In this document: one piece after another, positions 1-9,983 of the stretch
How the letters are laid out: each line of letters begins with the position of its first letter
Numbering within the stretch: position 1 is the stretch's first letter
Notes under the pieces: model-generated
What the model was told of the DNA's origin: nothing
Database searches by the model: none
What the model saw: only the letters and a program-made list of their open reading frames with translations
DNA from: Pseudocoprococcus catus
Lineage (GTDB): Bacteria > Bacillota > Clostridia > Lachnospirales > Lachnospiraceae
Direction of reading: 5' to 3'
DNA: 64,000 nt
Assembly (NCBI RefSeq): GCF_019734885.1
Contig: NZ_JAAXCM010000010.1
Location: 1-64,000, forward strand
Program-made: the position numbers and the translations under genes

Positions 1-3000
1 CTTTAAGACAACTGTTGCAGGAAGGACCGTTGCTGTCACACCCTTACTGTCAAATCCGCCCAAAATATTTTCTCCATTAGAATTCATATAAGCACGGACT
101 GTGTAAGTATAAGCTGTTCCGATTGTACCTGTTGTATCTGTCCAGCTGTTGTCATCCGCACTCTTTAATTCGGTTACACGTTTCCAGCTTTCTTTTCCAC
201 TCTTTCTGTAAACAAGATAGCCCTCTGCATAGCTGACTTTCTTCCAGCTGACATCAATGCCACCTTTATCCTTTGCTTTTGCAGCTGTCAAAGGAGTGGT
301 AACAACTGTATCCTTCTGTGCAGTAAGCACTTCTCCACACTCAGAACAATGACTACCTTCTGTTTTGCCTGGTTTGTCTGTGGTTGCCGCAACAGCTGGA
401 TCTGTGACAATTGTGTGCTCATGCTTCTCTCCACCAAGGCTTCCCAACTTCGTCGGTGCATTCGTTACATCCCATACAGAACCATCTGTACGGAGAGCAT
501 ATACTTTATTCTTATCCGTCCAGTTAACCGTTACATAATCGTCCCAGATTGTCGTTACATGATCAAGGAATACTGTATCATATCGTACAAAAGCACCCTC
601 ATGACCATCATAATTGTTGTATAATCTATATCTATCACCATTTAATTGCATTATAAGAGCCGACGATACTTCTTTTATTTCGGAACCATTTGTTTTGTAA
701 TAACAATTTTCCTTCTGATACTGCCAATATTCATCAATTGACATCCAATTTCCTGTATCGCTGACATGATTAAGTGCTTTTGCACCAGAATCAATCTTCT
801 TTAACTCCTCCTTGTCTTCATTATATGTATAGATATCCCCTTCTTCTGTCAAAATAAGATCATAATAATCTTCACCTTCACTAAACCAGCTCATATCGGC
901 CACTGTTATTTTTCCTAAATTACAATCTAAATTTAATGAATGAAGATTTTCCTCCTGATCATAATAGGTACTTTTATAATTTCCAAACGACGTTGCAGTC
1001 ACATTTTCATTGTGAGACGAACAACCACTTGAATAATAAGCCTCTACTACAATAGTTCCATCTGCTTTAATATATGCGCCTGTGTAGTAAGACCATTTTG
1101 TGATATCCAATACTTTATCACAAATTATCTCAAAAGATTCAGTATCTTGCCAAACATTTCTGCGCCATAAGGAACCATCTGCCTTCATCAAGTATGTGAA
1201 TGTTGATCCAGCTACCCACTTTGTCACGCCACTAATCGGCTGCGGGTTATCACTATGTAAATCATAAAAATTACCTTCACTATCCATAGCTCCGCCGCTG
1301 GCTGCCTCTATGATATTTTCTGCAATTTTTATATCATTGTCTGACCACAGTGTATTATCCGCATCCAAATAATAACCCATAAACTTCTTTACAGCGCCAT
1401 TAGAGCCATTTTTCTCATACACATAATCTGCGACATACTGCTTGACGCCTGTATGCGTTTTCTTCAATTCTGGTGTTGTCGTCCACAGATCTCCATTACT
1501 GTCCAGAATCTGAGATACATCAAAATCATCCGCGGACTTTACTTCTACCTTATTTTCATAATCACTGCCTACAGTCTGATCTTCCCCTGCATTGATCGTA
1601 ATGGTAATATCTGTGCTGAACTTTTCTTTATAAACCAAATGCATCTTAACTGTTCCCTGTTTTAATGCAGTATATGAACCCCAGTCTGAATCAGATATGC
1701 ACTCCTCGCCTTCTGAAATAGTAGTGTTCAAATCCAATAATAAGTTAGCATATCTTGGAATTTGAAATTTATCTCCAGGAACAACTGTCAAATCCTGAAT
1801 ATTGGCAAAATCCCATTTATCCTGATCAGAAACGCCTGATTCAGACAGTGTTAATGAATTTAATTTTTCTAACACAGCTAACGGCTTAATATTAGTTAAA
1901 TTTTTTGTTTCATCAAGAGACAATTTCTCTAATTTCTGCATGCCGCTTAACAACTTTGCATTTGAAAAATTCGTTCTTCTTAATGAAAGTTTTTCGAGAT
2001 TTGTTAACTTCTCTATGCCTTCCCATGACCCAACCTGGCAGCCATCCAAATAGAGCTGTTCAAGATTTGTGCAATTCGAAATTCCTTCCAAATTATCAAT
2101 ATTAATATCTAGAATATCCACATCTTTTAACTTTGAAAGCTGCCCCAAAACAGTAATGTCTGTAACATCAGAGCCCTCTGATAAATAAAATGACGTTGCA
2201 TTTGTTATCTTTTCAAGTCCTGCCAGACTCTTAACCTGCTCACCATAATATGAACCACTAATTTCTATATCTCTTATGCTTTCTACTTCTTTAGTACTAA
2301 GATAACCATCTGAATTATTATCATAATCTTCAATCAACTGACCTTGAAGAGCTTCATCTTCAAATACAACAGCATCATCCGGCAGTTGTTTGACGGTAAC
2401 ATTACATTTAAACAATATTGAACCATCTGCATCCTTAACTGCAATGACTGCATTTCCTGGCTGAATGCCCTGAATTTTCAGACAAACATTCTGTTCTTCT
2501 TCATATCCATATTTTGGCTTTTCTCCATATACTTTTAAAATCTTGCATACAGATGAATCGCTGCTTTCTGCAGTTAACTGATCTTTATCTGAATATTCCC
2601 AATCAAACTTATATTCTCCTTCAGTTCTATCATAATATTTGTTGGAAATCATTAACCATCTGTTGCCGGTAGCTATTGTTTTCTCATAAGTTTTCATTTC
2701 TTTAATTTCGAAATTAACACTTACAGAACCTGTATATTTTCCAATACCTGTTACAACAACTGTACCTGTTCCAACTGTATGATTATTCTCATAAGATAAT
2801 GTATAATCCGTTCCTTCTACCAGTTTCTCTGAATTAAATGCTACATAAACACCTGGCGTTACAGCATTGCCGTCATAAAAAGCATATTTCGGCACTGTTA
2901 CATTACAGCTGCTTATTGGCACTACCGGATTATCCTTATCAATGAAATTAATATTATTTTCATTGGCATATGCTTCCGCTTTAGAGCCGGATTTTCCAAT

Positions 3001-4998
3001 AATATAAAATGCATCTATCAAATTACCAGATTCATCATATCCTAAGGCACTTGAACCAATGCTTTCCACAGATTCAGGAACATCAATACCTTTAAATCCA
3101 CACCTTTTAAAGGCACCACTTTCAATTGTTTTTAAAGAAGAAGGCAAAACAACATTTTTCAGTTTTTGACAGCCATTAAATGCATAACTACCAATTTCCA
3201 GCAAACCTTCTGGCAATTCTAAAGACTCCAACACTCTAAACTCTTCAAAAGAATCATATGGAATAGTTGTTACATTTTTTCCTATAATCAATTTCTTGGT
3301 ATCACTCTGAAAACTTCTCCACAAATCTATTCCATCAACTGCTGCCTGTGTCAAATCTGTACCATCTATTGTAAGAACGCCTTCATCACTCAGATTCCAT
3401 GAAACACCATTTATTTCACCTGTAGTTTCTCTTTTCTCAATCGTTATTCTTACAATTGTATCACTACCTATTTTCGATTGTACTTCTAAATCATATTTAT
3501 CATCTGCATATAGTTTTTCAACTGGTACGATAACCTTAGTTGTATCCCATGAATTAGTATATGTAGACACCCCAGATGACCTGAAATCTTGTATAGTTTT
3601 ATCACCTAAAGAATCCATTTTAAAAGTATAAAAGCCATCTTCCTCAGGTTTAAAAAAGACACTCGCCATATCGGTATTACTGTCACTGCCTATACTAATA
3701 CGAACATAATTATCTCCAACTGTTAACTTATCCGAAATCTTAACAATCTGAAATTCAAGTTTTTCCTCTCCTGTATAGATATTTCCAATACCTGTGACAG
3801 TGACCGAAGCTGTACCAATATCCTGATTATTGGCATACTCAACCGAATAGTCTTCACCTTCAACCAGTTCTATATCTCCATCTCTAACAGTTACCTTTGG
3901 AGTTTTGGCTGTACCATCATATTCCACTGCTCCCTGTTCTAATGTAATATCACAAATCTCAATTGGAATTACAGGATTTGCAGCATCCACAAATCGAATA
4001 TTATTTTCATTCGCATACCTTTCAGCTTCAGATTCCTTATACCCAAGAATATAAAAATTCTTCGCGCAATCTGCAAAAACATCGTATACACTAATATATG
4101 TCACAGTAGACGGTATCACAGCTTTCAGCAATGAAGAACACCCCTGAAAGGCCCAGTCATCAATTGATTCCACTCCTGCCGGTATATCAATTGTCTTTAA
4201 ACTTCTACACCCTGCAAAACAACTTGACGGAATCGTTTTTATGGTAGACGGCCATTGAACAGAAACTAACTCTGTACTGTTTTGGAACGTAATATTATCC
4301 AAATCAGTAATTCCCTCTTCTATCACCAGCCTTCTTATAGTTTCTCCCTGCCATGGGGCACTCGTAACTGCGCCTTCACCACTAATGGTCAATGTACCCT
4401 CTTCATCCAGGGACCATATTGCATTATCACCACATCTGTTTGATAATTTTTCCACTGTAACATTTATTGTTCCTGTCTTGCTACTACTATAATATTGGGC
4501 ACAGATATAATAAGTCTTACCCGCTTCAAATTGATATGATAATTTAAAGTTAGTATTTTCTCCCCCATCATCATCATCAGTCAAATATTCCATATCACTA
4601 TCATATAAAGTTGCCTTTGTATCCTCATCCCCTGTAGAATAAATAAAATATTTTCCACTTTCTTCAGGCGTAAAAGACACTTTCACAGAACTGCCTTCCT
4701 CAGTAATTTCAACAGCATTTTTCCCCTCATTCAGTGCCATTACTGAATCGGCATACTCCGCTGTCATTGTTTCTGTTTTCTCTGTGACAGTTTCTATTTC
4801 CAGCTCCATCGATTCTACATCTGTTTCTGCTGTTTTCTCAGTTTCATTCTCCACAGTTTCTTCTGATACTTTAGTTTCAACTGCTTCTGTTGATTCAGCT
4901 AAGGTTTCTTCCGGCACTGTATATTCCTGCGCATAGACTGTTTGTCCAAAAATCATACTCAATGCCATCACAGCTGCAATGAATTTTCTTTTCTTCAT
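1..4998 (-). CDS. Giant secreted leucine-rich-repeat surface protein (3' end outside window)
   Basis: The frame is open from an ATG at 4998 to the left edge (1666 codons, no stop), with AAAGGAG upstream. It begins with a signal peptide (MKKRKFIAAVMALSMIFGQT, cleavage near VYA-QE) and a Glu/Thr-rich linker. Two tandem modules follow (about residues 85-425 and 425-770). Each has a 'F(T/K)PEE(S/D)G' beta domain, BspA-like leucine-rich repeats, an 'NPVxPI' hinge and a YDG-type Ig-like domain. Next come an Ig-like domain, an EF-hand loop (residues 893-904, D-N-D-G-L-E at ligand positions), internalin-like repeats (about 910-1080), and RCC1-like repeats with 'DGSLW'-type motifs (about 1150-1520). 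The visible part ends with an 'HEHTIVTDPAVAATT' segment with CxxC near 1526 and a fibronectin III domain near 1581. It is probably an exported adhesin or wall-associated protein; the anchor would lie beyond the window. It sits 77 bp after the polysaccharide operon. Its exact role and ligand are unknown. Confidence 0.85.
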   Translation of the reverse strand, partial: MKKRKFIAAVMALSMIFGQTVYAQEYTVPEETLAESTEAVETKVSEETVENETEKTAETDVESMELEIETVTEKTETMTAEYADSVMALNEGKNAVEITEEGSSVKVSFTPEESGKYFIYSTGDEDTKATLYDSDMEYLTDDDDGGENTNFKLSYQFEAGKTYYICAQYYSSSKTGTINVTVEKLSNRCGDNAIWSLDEEGTLTISGEGAVTSAPWQGETIRRLVIEEGITDLDNITFQNSTELVSVQWPSTIKTIPSSCFAGCRSLKTIDIPAGVESIDDWAFQGCSSLLKAVIPSTVTYISVYDVFADCAKNFYILGYKESEAERYANENNIRFVDAANPVIPIEICDITLEQGAVEYDGTAKTPKVTVRDGDIELVEGEDYSVEYANNQDIGTASVTVTGIGNIYTGEEKLEFQIVKISDKLTVGDNYVRISIGSDSNTDMASVFFKPEEDGFYTFKMDSLGDKTIQDFRSSGVSTYTNSWDTTKVIVPVEKLYADDKYDLEVQSKIGSDTIVRITIEKRETTGEINGVSWNLSDEGVLTIDGTDLTQAAVDGIDLWRSFQSDTKKLIIGKNVTTIPYDSFEEFRVLESLELPEGLLEIGSYAFNGCQKLKNVVLPSSLKTIESGAFKRCGFKGIDVPESVESIGSSALGYDESGNLIDAFYIIGKSGSKAEAYANENNINFIDKDNPVVPISSCNVTVPKYAFYDGNAVTPGVYVAFNSEKLVEGTDYTLSYENNHTVGTGTVVVTGIGKYTGSVSVNFEIKEMKTYEKTIATGNRWLMISNKYYDRTEGEYKFDWEYSDKDQLTAESSDSSVCKILKVYGEKPKYGYEEEQNVCLKIQGIQPGNAVIAVKDADGSILFKCNVTVKQLPDDAVVFEDEALQGQLIEDYDNNSDGYLSTKEVESIRDIEISGSYYGEQVKSLAGLEKITNATSFYLSEGSDVTDITVLGQLSKLKDVDILDINIDNLEGISNCTNLEQLYLDGCQVGSWEGIEKLTNLEKLSLRRTNFSNAKLLSGMQKLEKLSLDETKNLTNIKPLAVLEKLNSLTLSESGVSDQDKWDFANIQDLTVVPGDKFQIPRYANLLLDLNTTISEGEECISDSDWGSYTALKQGTVKMHLVYKEKFSTDITITINAGEDQTVGSDYENKVEVKSADDFDVSQILDSNGDLWTTTPELKKTHTGVKQYVADYVYEKNGSNGAVKKFMGYYLDADNTLWSDNDIKIAENIIEAASGGAMDSEGNFYDLHSDNPQPISGVTKWVAGSTFTYLMKADGSLWRRNVWQDTESFEIICDKVLDITKWSYYTGAYIKADGTIVVEAYYSSGCSSHNENVTATSFGNYKSTYYDQEENLHSLNLDCNLGKITVADMSWFSEGEDYYDLILTEEGDIYTYNEDKEELKKIDSGAKALNHVSDTGNWMSIDEYWQYQKENCYYKTNGSEIKEVSSALIMQLNGDRYRLYNNYDGHEGAFVRYDTVFLDHVTTIWDDYVTVNWTDKNKVYALRTDGSVWDVTNAPTKLGSLGGEKHEHTIVTDPAVAATTDKPGKTEGSHCSECGEVLTAQKDTVVTTPLTAAKAKDKGGIDVSWKKVSYAEGYLVYRKSGKESWKRVTELKSADDNSWTDTTGTIGTAYTYTVRAYMNSNGENILGGFDSKGVTATVLPATVVLK

Positions 4999-5075
4999 AA
5001 ACCTTTCTCCTTTGCATCATAAAATCTCTATCTTTATCCGAAAAGCTGCCCTTTTCGGTTATTTTTTAGTTGAGT

Positions 5076-6746
5076 TTAATTCAGCTGAATTCCTTCCAAT
5101 TTTTGAATGTAATTCTGTATATTTTCATCTAATTCAAAAGATGGCTTTTCATACAATTTCCATGCCCGATCAGATGTCCGTTTTTTCAACTGATCTATCT
5201 TATCGGGAACATTCTGGATTTCAGCCAAAATAAGCTGTCCGTTTTCCAAATCTCCATCTCTGAGTGCTGTATCCAAAACATGACTTAAACAAAGCACTGC
5301 CTGATTATAATAATACAAATCATATCCCGCACACTTCAGCATCTGATTCTCAGCATCCAACGCTGTTTCATAATTATTCTCCTCTACAGCCTGCTGTAAT
5401 CTTACCTCCCATGCCTCGGCAATCATTCCGTTTTCCTTAATGATTCTTTCTGCCGCCTGATAAGAAACATCACTTTTCATTGACAACAGCTCTTTTCTCG
5501 CCATCGTATTATAAGGATACATTGCTAATGACAAATTCACATTGCCGAAATAATCAGCTCCCAGAGCCACTGAAAAATAAACACAAATGCATCCTGCTGC
5601 TCCAATTACTCCACCGACTAATCTGGAGGAAATCTCCTTCTGTTTACCTTCAATTGGCAAACACATAACAAAAATACATGCCATTACCATAAATTCGAAA
5701 TCAAAATCAAATAAACTATGGAGTACCAGAACCAGCAAAACCAATTTATTCCTTTTACTGTTCTTTTTACTATACAAGCCATACCCTACCAAAATTATCA
5801 CAGAAATTGCAGCAGCCATTCCGTTATCCATAACACACTGCAGAAGATCATTATGAACAGTTTTGGTAAAATAGTATCCTGTCTGAATCTGCGGCTGTAT
5901 GAAATAATAATTCATATAACCAACGCCCATCGGATGACGTACAATCAAATTCATGGCATCCTGCCAGTAAAGCAATCGACCATTAAATGTGCTTGAATTC
6001 ATAGAAATTTCTGCCAATCTTCCTATATCAAGCCCCATCACCATCTGTACAACAACAAGAATCAAAACCGTCAAGCCAGCTGCCAGCAGCTTAATTTTCT
6101 TATCTGCTCTGCTTTTCAAAAAAATCCATCCGCCAAACACCACTGTCAGAACAAATACACTTCGACTTCCTGTCATGATAATGCCGACCAATAAGATCAC
6201 GGCTTCAGCCCATTCCTGATAGGATACTTTTTCTTTACATAATAGAATAATGATTCCAATCAGCAAAAATAAAGCCCATGTATTCGCATACTGCATGCTT
6301 CCCCATAATCGGCCTGCACTATAAAAATAACTTCTTATTTCTGGAACAAACCATGCTGCAAAAGCAATGCTATTGATACATGCTCCTGCGAAGGGTATCG
6401 CATCAAATACATCATTTCTGGAATGATCTTCTAAATTCATCCACAGCAATCCAAAGATGAAAACTGCCGCAATTCTCACAATGCCCATCCATGCAGCTCC
6501 GTTATCAAAAGCAAATGCGCATGTAGCTAAGGCACTACCTCCAAAGAGGATGCCACTGTATAAAATGATATCTTTGGGCATCAAAATCTTTTTCTTCCCA
6601 TGAGGCAGAATTAACAATAAACCTGCAAAAACAGCACCCATCGCCATGGCTGCAAAATCAAAAAAACCACCCCAGAATAATACACAGCAAAAAGTTATTC
6701 CTGTAATAACACACTTACTTTTCTTTTGGCACATAATATTGTCCAT
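5076..6746 (-). CDS. O-antigen ligase/polymerase-like membrane protein with C-terminal helical tail
   Basis: A 556-residue protein with about ten hydrophobic segments up to roughly residue 380. The Wzy_C/O-antigen ligase family signatures are visible: 'GSRS' after a membrane helix, 'FNGR..YW', 'HPMGVG', the periplasmic 'VHNDLLQ' and 'LHSLFDFDFEF'. After the last helix a soluble, probably TPR-like tail runs to the end. In glycan loci such proteins either polymerise repeat units or transfer a finished glycan to an acceptor; the sequence does not decide which. It is the last glycan gene of the operon. Its start overlaps the acetyltransferase by 32 bp, and a second in-frame ATG lies four codons in. 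A hairpin at 5038-5058 follows, then the surface-protein gene. Confidence 0.75.
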   Translation of the reverse strand: MDNIMCQKKSKCVITGITFCCVLFWGGFFDFAAMAMGAVFAGLLLILPHGKKKILMPKDIILYSGILFGGSALATCAFAFDNGAAWMGIVRIAAVFIFGLLWMNLEDHSRNDVFDAIPFAGACINSIAFAAWFVPEIRSYFYSAGRLWGSMQYANTWALFLLIGIIILLCKEKVSYQEWAEAVILLVGIIMTGSRSVFVLTVVFGGWIFLKSRADKKIKLLAAGLTVLILVVVQMVMGLDIGRLAEISMNSSTFNGRLLYWQDAMNLIVRHPMGVGYMNYYFIQPQIQTGYYFTKTVHNDLLQCVMDNGMAAAISVIILVGYGLYSKKNSKRNKLVLLVLVLHSLFDFDFEFMVMACIFVMCLPIEGKQKEISSRLVGGVIGAAGCICVYFSVALGADYFGNVNLSLAMYPYNTMARKELLSMKSDVSYQAAERIIKENGMIAEAWEVRLQQAVEENNYETALDAENQMLKCAGYDLYYYNQAVLCLSHVLDTALRDGDLENGQLILAEIQNVPDKIDQLKKRTSDRAWKLYEKPSFELDENIQNYIQKLEGIQLN

Positions 6747-7770
6747 ACATCTTTTCTATCAACTTTGAAATACCCACTGTTGTTATACCACTCTGGTAAA
6801 GATGAATAATCATTTCTTCCAATGGATCTTTCCTTTTTTGATTTACCGGAAAATTTTCATTATTATTTTGATAAATAACGCCATTCTGATCTTTGCACTG
6901 CTCTAAACTATCAAAATCACTTGTTTCAATCAAATCCCGTGCCCATATCACATTTTCGCGAATAATTTTTGCCGGACTGCCTGCCAGGACAGCGTTTGTT
7001 GGAAATTTTCCAGAGGTAACAGTTCTGGCTCCACATACACAACCATCACCGATTTCTGCCCCGGCAAGAAGTTCTACTTCACGGCCAATCCAAACATGAT
7101 TTCCTACAACAATATCTTTCGGATAGTTAATTCTTTTCTTTGTTGTTCTGTCAAAAATTAAATGCTGATCGGACTGCATGAGCGAAACAGCTTTCGCTAA
7201 CATACAATCTTTTCCAATTATAATTTTTCCATATGTATTAACAACAATAAAAGCAAAAACAACTGTCGTTTTTTCACCAATACTCAGATAACCATGATGC
7301 CCCAGCATTTTAATTTTCAATCTTTCTTTGACACTGATATTCTCTATATGAATATCGGCATTCTTACTATTTGAGACATCTATAAAAATGTTATCTGTTG
7401 CTCTTTGTGAAATAGAAATTGTATTCTGATTCCAATCTGTATATTTTCCACCAACAGCTTTTAAATACTTACTGCTTAATCCATTTTTATTAAACAAAAA
7501 CTCCATATGGCAATACGGTATCTTCTTATCCCTGCACCATTTTGCAGCCATACTTACTTCAGAAACACTTGCCAGACAAATAATTACAAATGGATTTTTC
7601 AATTCTAATATTTTTTCCTTATCAGCTAAGAGTTTATAATCCTCTTTGTTTTTTATGTAATCCAGATTGCCAAAAATATACTCTACTTTGACCTTTTCAC
7701 GAATCAATTCAATATGCTCATTAAAGTACTGATATCCTCCCCAAGCTACAATACTATAGTCTTTTAACAT
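6715..7770 (-). CDS. Hexapeptide-repeat acyltransferase, probably a glycan O-acetyltransferase
   Basis: A 351-residue protein. The N-terminal 120 residues look like a sugar-nucleotide or Rossmann-type domain ('YSIVAWGGYQYFNEH'). The middle is a left-handed beta helix of hexapeptide repeats ending in the CatB/maltose-acetyltransferase-like pattern 'NHVWIGREVELLAGAEIGDG', then 'GSPAKII'. Enzymes of this fold move an acetyl group from acetyl-CoA to a sugar hydroxyl. In this operon the likely substrate is the exported polysaccharide or its precursor, acting in the cytoplasm. It follows the GT2-GT8 gene after 15 bp and overlaps the membrane ligase-like gene. The exact substrate is not predictable. 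Confidence 0.75.
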   Translation of the reverse strand: MLKDYSIVAWGGYQYFNEHIELIREKVKVEYIFGNLDYIKNKEDYKLLADKEKILELKNPFVIICLASVSEVSMAAKWCRDKKIPYCHMEFLFNKNGLSSKYLKAVGGKYTDWNQNTISISQRATDNIFIDVSNSKNADIHIENISVKERLKIKMLGHHGYLSIGEKTTVVFAFIVVNTYGKIIIGKDCMLAKAVSLMQSDQHLIFDRTTKKRINYPKDIVVGNHVWIGREVELLAGAEIGDGCVCGARTVTSGKFPTNAVLAGSPAKIIRENVIWARDLIETSDFDSLEQCKDQNGVIYQNNNENFPVNQKRKDPLEEMIIHLYQSGITTVGISKLIEKMYGQYYVPKEK

Positions 7771-7785
7771 TTACTTTCAGCTCCT

Positions 7786-9981
7786 TTATTGTTCTACTAA
7801 TGCTTCTCTGACCAGAGGAATATCTTTATAAGGGGATTGATTATAATAGGAATCATATAATTTAGAAAGATATCCCATATCATACTTCCATGGTTTTTCA
7901 TGGCTTCCCAAATGAAGAATTCTTGCATAGTCAAAAGCCTCTCTTTCTGTATCCGGCAAAATCTCACCATAAAATACAGATAACTGTTTCACATCCCACC
8001 ATTCATAAAACTTATTCAGAAAATTATATCTTGGTGAAACATAGACAAGCTTTCTTCCCAGCACAACATTCAATGCATCCTGATCCATAAAATGATTGAT
8101 ACCATGAATTCGATAATCTACCATCTGATCACTAACATTATCTTTACGCATTCTTGTCAGATTCATCAGCATCATTCCTGAATTAAAGTAATAGCGATGC
8201 GGATATTTCAAAAACTTCATATGTTTTGGATTTCTTTCCGGCAAAATGTCTTTAACAACTGCTGCATATTTTCCTGTTATATCTGTGTTATAAAGTTCAA
8301 GCAGATCTCCCTGTACAAGAATATCCCCATCCAAATAAAGAACCTTTCCTACTTTATTGAGAATAGATGGTATCTTAAATTTTAAAATAGCAGCTGGTGT
8401 AACATGTCTATCCCCATCACCTTTTACATAGTTTTTAAACTGCTCATCCTGTTTTACATCAATAATATCCAGTATAAAATTATCTGCCGCCAACGAATTA
8501 ATTTTCTCTCTGCTGTCATCAGATATTTCTGATGCTAATATATGAATTTTGTAAACAGTTTCCGGTCGCTTATTAATTTTCAAGGATGTCAAAGCTACTG
8601 TAGTTGGCATACAATATCCTTCATCTGTAATAAATACAATATGACAAATATTGTTTTTCTTTAATGTCTGCTCATATTGTTCATCATATAATTGCTTATC
8701 CTTATTTTTTCTTGACATCCAGGTCAAGGCTCTTCCCAGTTTGTAACTCGTAGAATGCCACATTTCAAAATTATAATCACTCTGAGATCTTCTCTGATTT
8801 TCACACATATTCAGCAAATATTTTAAATCTTCATTTTTCTCCTTCAGTTCCCGTATCTCATCTTCATACTTTTTATGAATTTTATCTGATTCCTTCTTTA
8901 ATACATCCTTTGCAAGAAAAGCAATCGGATTATTCAGAACGCATTCCAGTTCTTCTCTTTCTTTTTTTAAGAACAAACTCCAGTCTATCTCGTGCTTTTC
9001 ATTTGCCTCAACTAATTCTTTATGAAACCGACTCAGATATTCCATTTTATATTCAGGTGCTACACGATTATATGTAAACATATAATTCAGAAATTTTTTT
9101 CTGCTGTAAGGATAAATATAGTCTTTTTCCAATTCCGGTTTTTGATTCATAATATTTCTGATAAATTCGTATTCTTTATTCATACAGTAAACCTTGTTTT
9201 TGCTGTAAACCGATGAATTTGGATTATCTCTACGATTGTAGTAATATGGTTTATTATAGAAATACACCCGCTTTGCATACATCATCGTCTGGAACCAAAA
9301 ACCGTTGTCCTGATAACTAGCGCCCGCCGATTCATGATGCCGTATACAATTTTCTACAAGAAACTGCTTTCTGTAAATTCCGCTCCAAGTCTGCATAACA
9401 AGACTAAAAACTCTCTTGTCCTTCATTGGATCAATTACCTTGTTGTAGCAATCTTTTGCTCTGGCAGCTATATCAATATATTGACATTGAAATTTGCCAT
9501 TCTCTTTAGCAAATCGATTAAAGTCTGCTTTAATAAAATCTACCTTTTCTTTTACGGCAATTTTGTAGAGATCTTCAAACATATGTAAGTCTACAAAATC
9601 GTCACTTTCAACTATGCCTATATATCCCCCTCTGGCATTATCTATGCCAATATTCATGGCATGGCCATAACCGGCATTATCTTTATCAATAATACGGACT
9701 CTTGAATCTTTTTTTGCATACTTCATTAATTTTTCCAACGAGTAATCTTTAGATCCATCATTGACGCAAATAAACTCTATCTCTTTCATTGTCTGATGTA
9801 TCAGACTCTCCATACATTCATCTAAATATTGTTCCACATTACAAACAGGAACAATTACAGATACTTTAATGCCTGTATCTGATTCCTTATCAAAATTAAC
9901 CCACTGATGCACAGTTACTTTACTTCTTGTTTTCTGCACCGCATTTTCCCATGTTTCTTTGCTGCTTACTTCCTGCTTCAT
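7786..9981 (-). CDS. Bifunctional glycosyltransferase: GT2 domain fused to GT8 domain
   Basis: A 731-residue protein. Residues about 35-330 form a GT-A family 2 glycosyltransferase ('VSVIVPVCNVEQYLDECMES', 'NDGSKDYS', 'IVESDDFVD', 'QDNGFWFQTM', 'YYNRRDNPNSS'). A coiled-coil-like stretch near 370-395 links it to a family 8 (LgtC/glycogenin-like) domain from about 445 to the end. That domain shows 'HIVFITDEGY', the metal-binding 'YLDGDI', 'YFNSGMMLMNL' and 'MDQDALN'. It probably adds two successive sugars to the growing glycan at the inner face of the membrane. The GT2 half is a close paralogue of the next gene upstream, which ends 2 bp before this start. AGGAAG precedes the ATG. Confidence 0.85.
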   Translation of the reverse strand: MKQEVSSKETWENAVQKTRSKVTVHQWVNFDKESDTGIKVSVIVPVCNVEQYLDECMESLIHQTMKEIEFICVNDGSKDYSLEKLMKYAKKDSRVRIIDKDNAGYGHAMNIGIDNARGGYIGIVESDDFVDLHMFEDLYKIAVKEKVDFIKADFNRFAKENGKFQCQYIDIAARAKDCYNKVIDPMKDKRVFSLVMQTWSGIYRKQFLVENCIRHHESAGASYQDNGFWFQTMMYAKRVYFYNKPYYYNRRDNPNSSVYSKNKVYCMNKEYEFIRNIMNQKPELEKDYIYPYSRKKFLNYMFTYNRVAPEYKMEYLSRFHKELVEANEKHEIDWSLFLKKEREELECVLNNPIAFLAKDVLKKESDKIHKKYEDEIRELKEKNEDLKYLLNMCENQRRSQSDYNFEMWHSTSYKLGRALTWMSRKNKDKQLYDEQYEQTLKKNNICHIVFITDEGYCMPTTVALTSLKINKRPETVYKIHILASEISDDSREKINSLAADNFILDIIDVKQDEQFKNYVKGDGDRHVTPAAILKFKIPSILNKVGKVLYLDGDILVQGDLLELYNTDITGKYAAVVKDILPERNPKHMKFLKYPHRYYFNSGMMLMNLTRMRKDNVSDQMVDYRIHGINHFMDQDALNVVLGRKLVYVSPRYNFLNKFYEWWDVKQLSVFYGEILPDTEREAFDYARILHLGSHEKPWKYDMGYLSKLYDSYYNQSPYKDIPLVREALVEQ

Positions 9982-9983
9982 AA

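Noticed and set aside
5038-5058. Hairpin ccgaaaag-ctgcc-cttttcgg as terminator of the polysaccharide operon
   Set aside because: The T run follows on the plus strand, not in the direction of the operon. At most it is an intercistronic hairpin before the LRR gene.
349-5233. Short plus-strand ORFs within the LRR gene region (for example 349-624, 1453-1665, 1905-2105)
   Set aside because: They lie antisense to a 1666-codon open frame with clear domains and have no ribosome binding sites or recognisable products.
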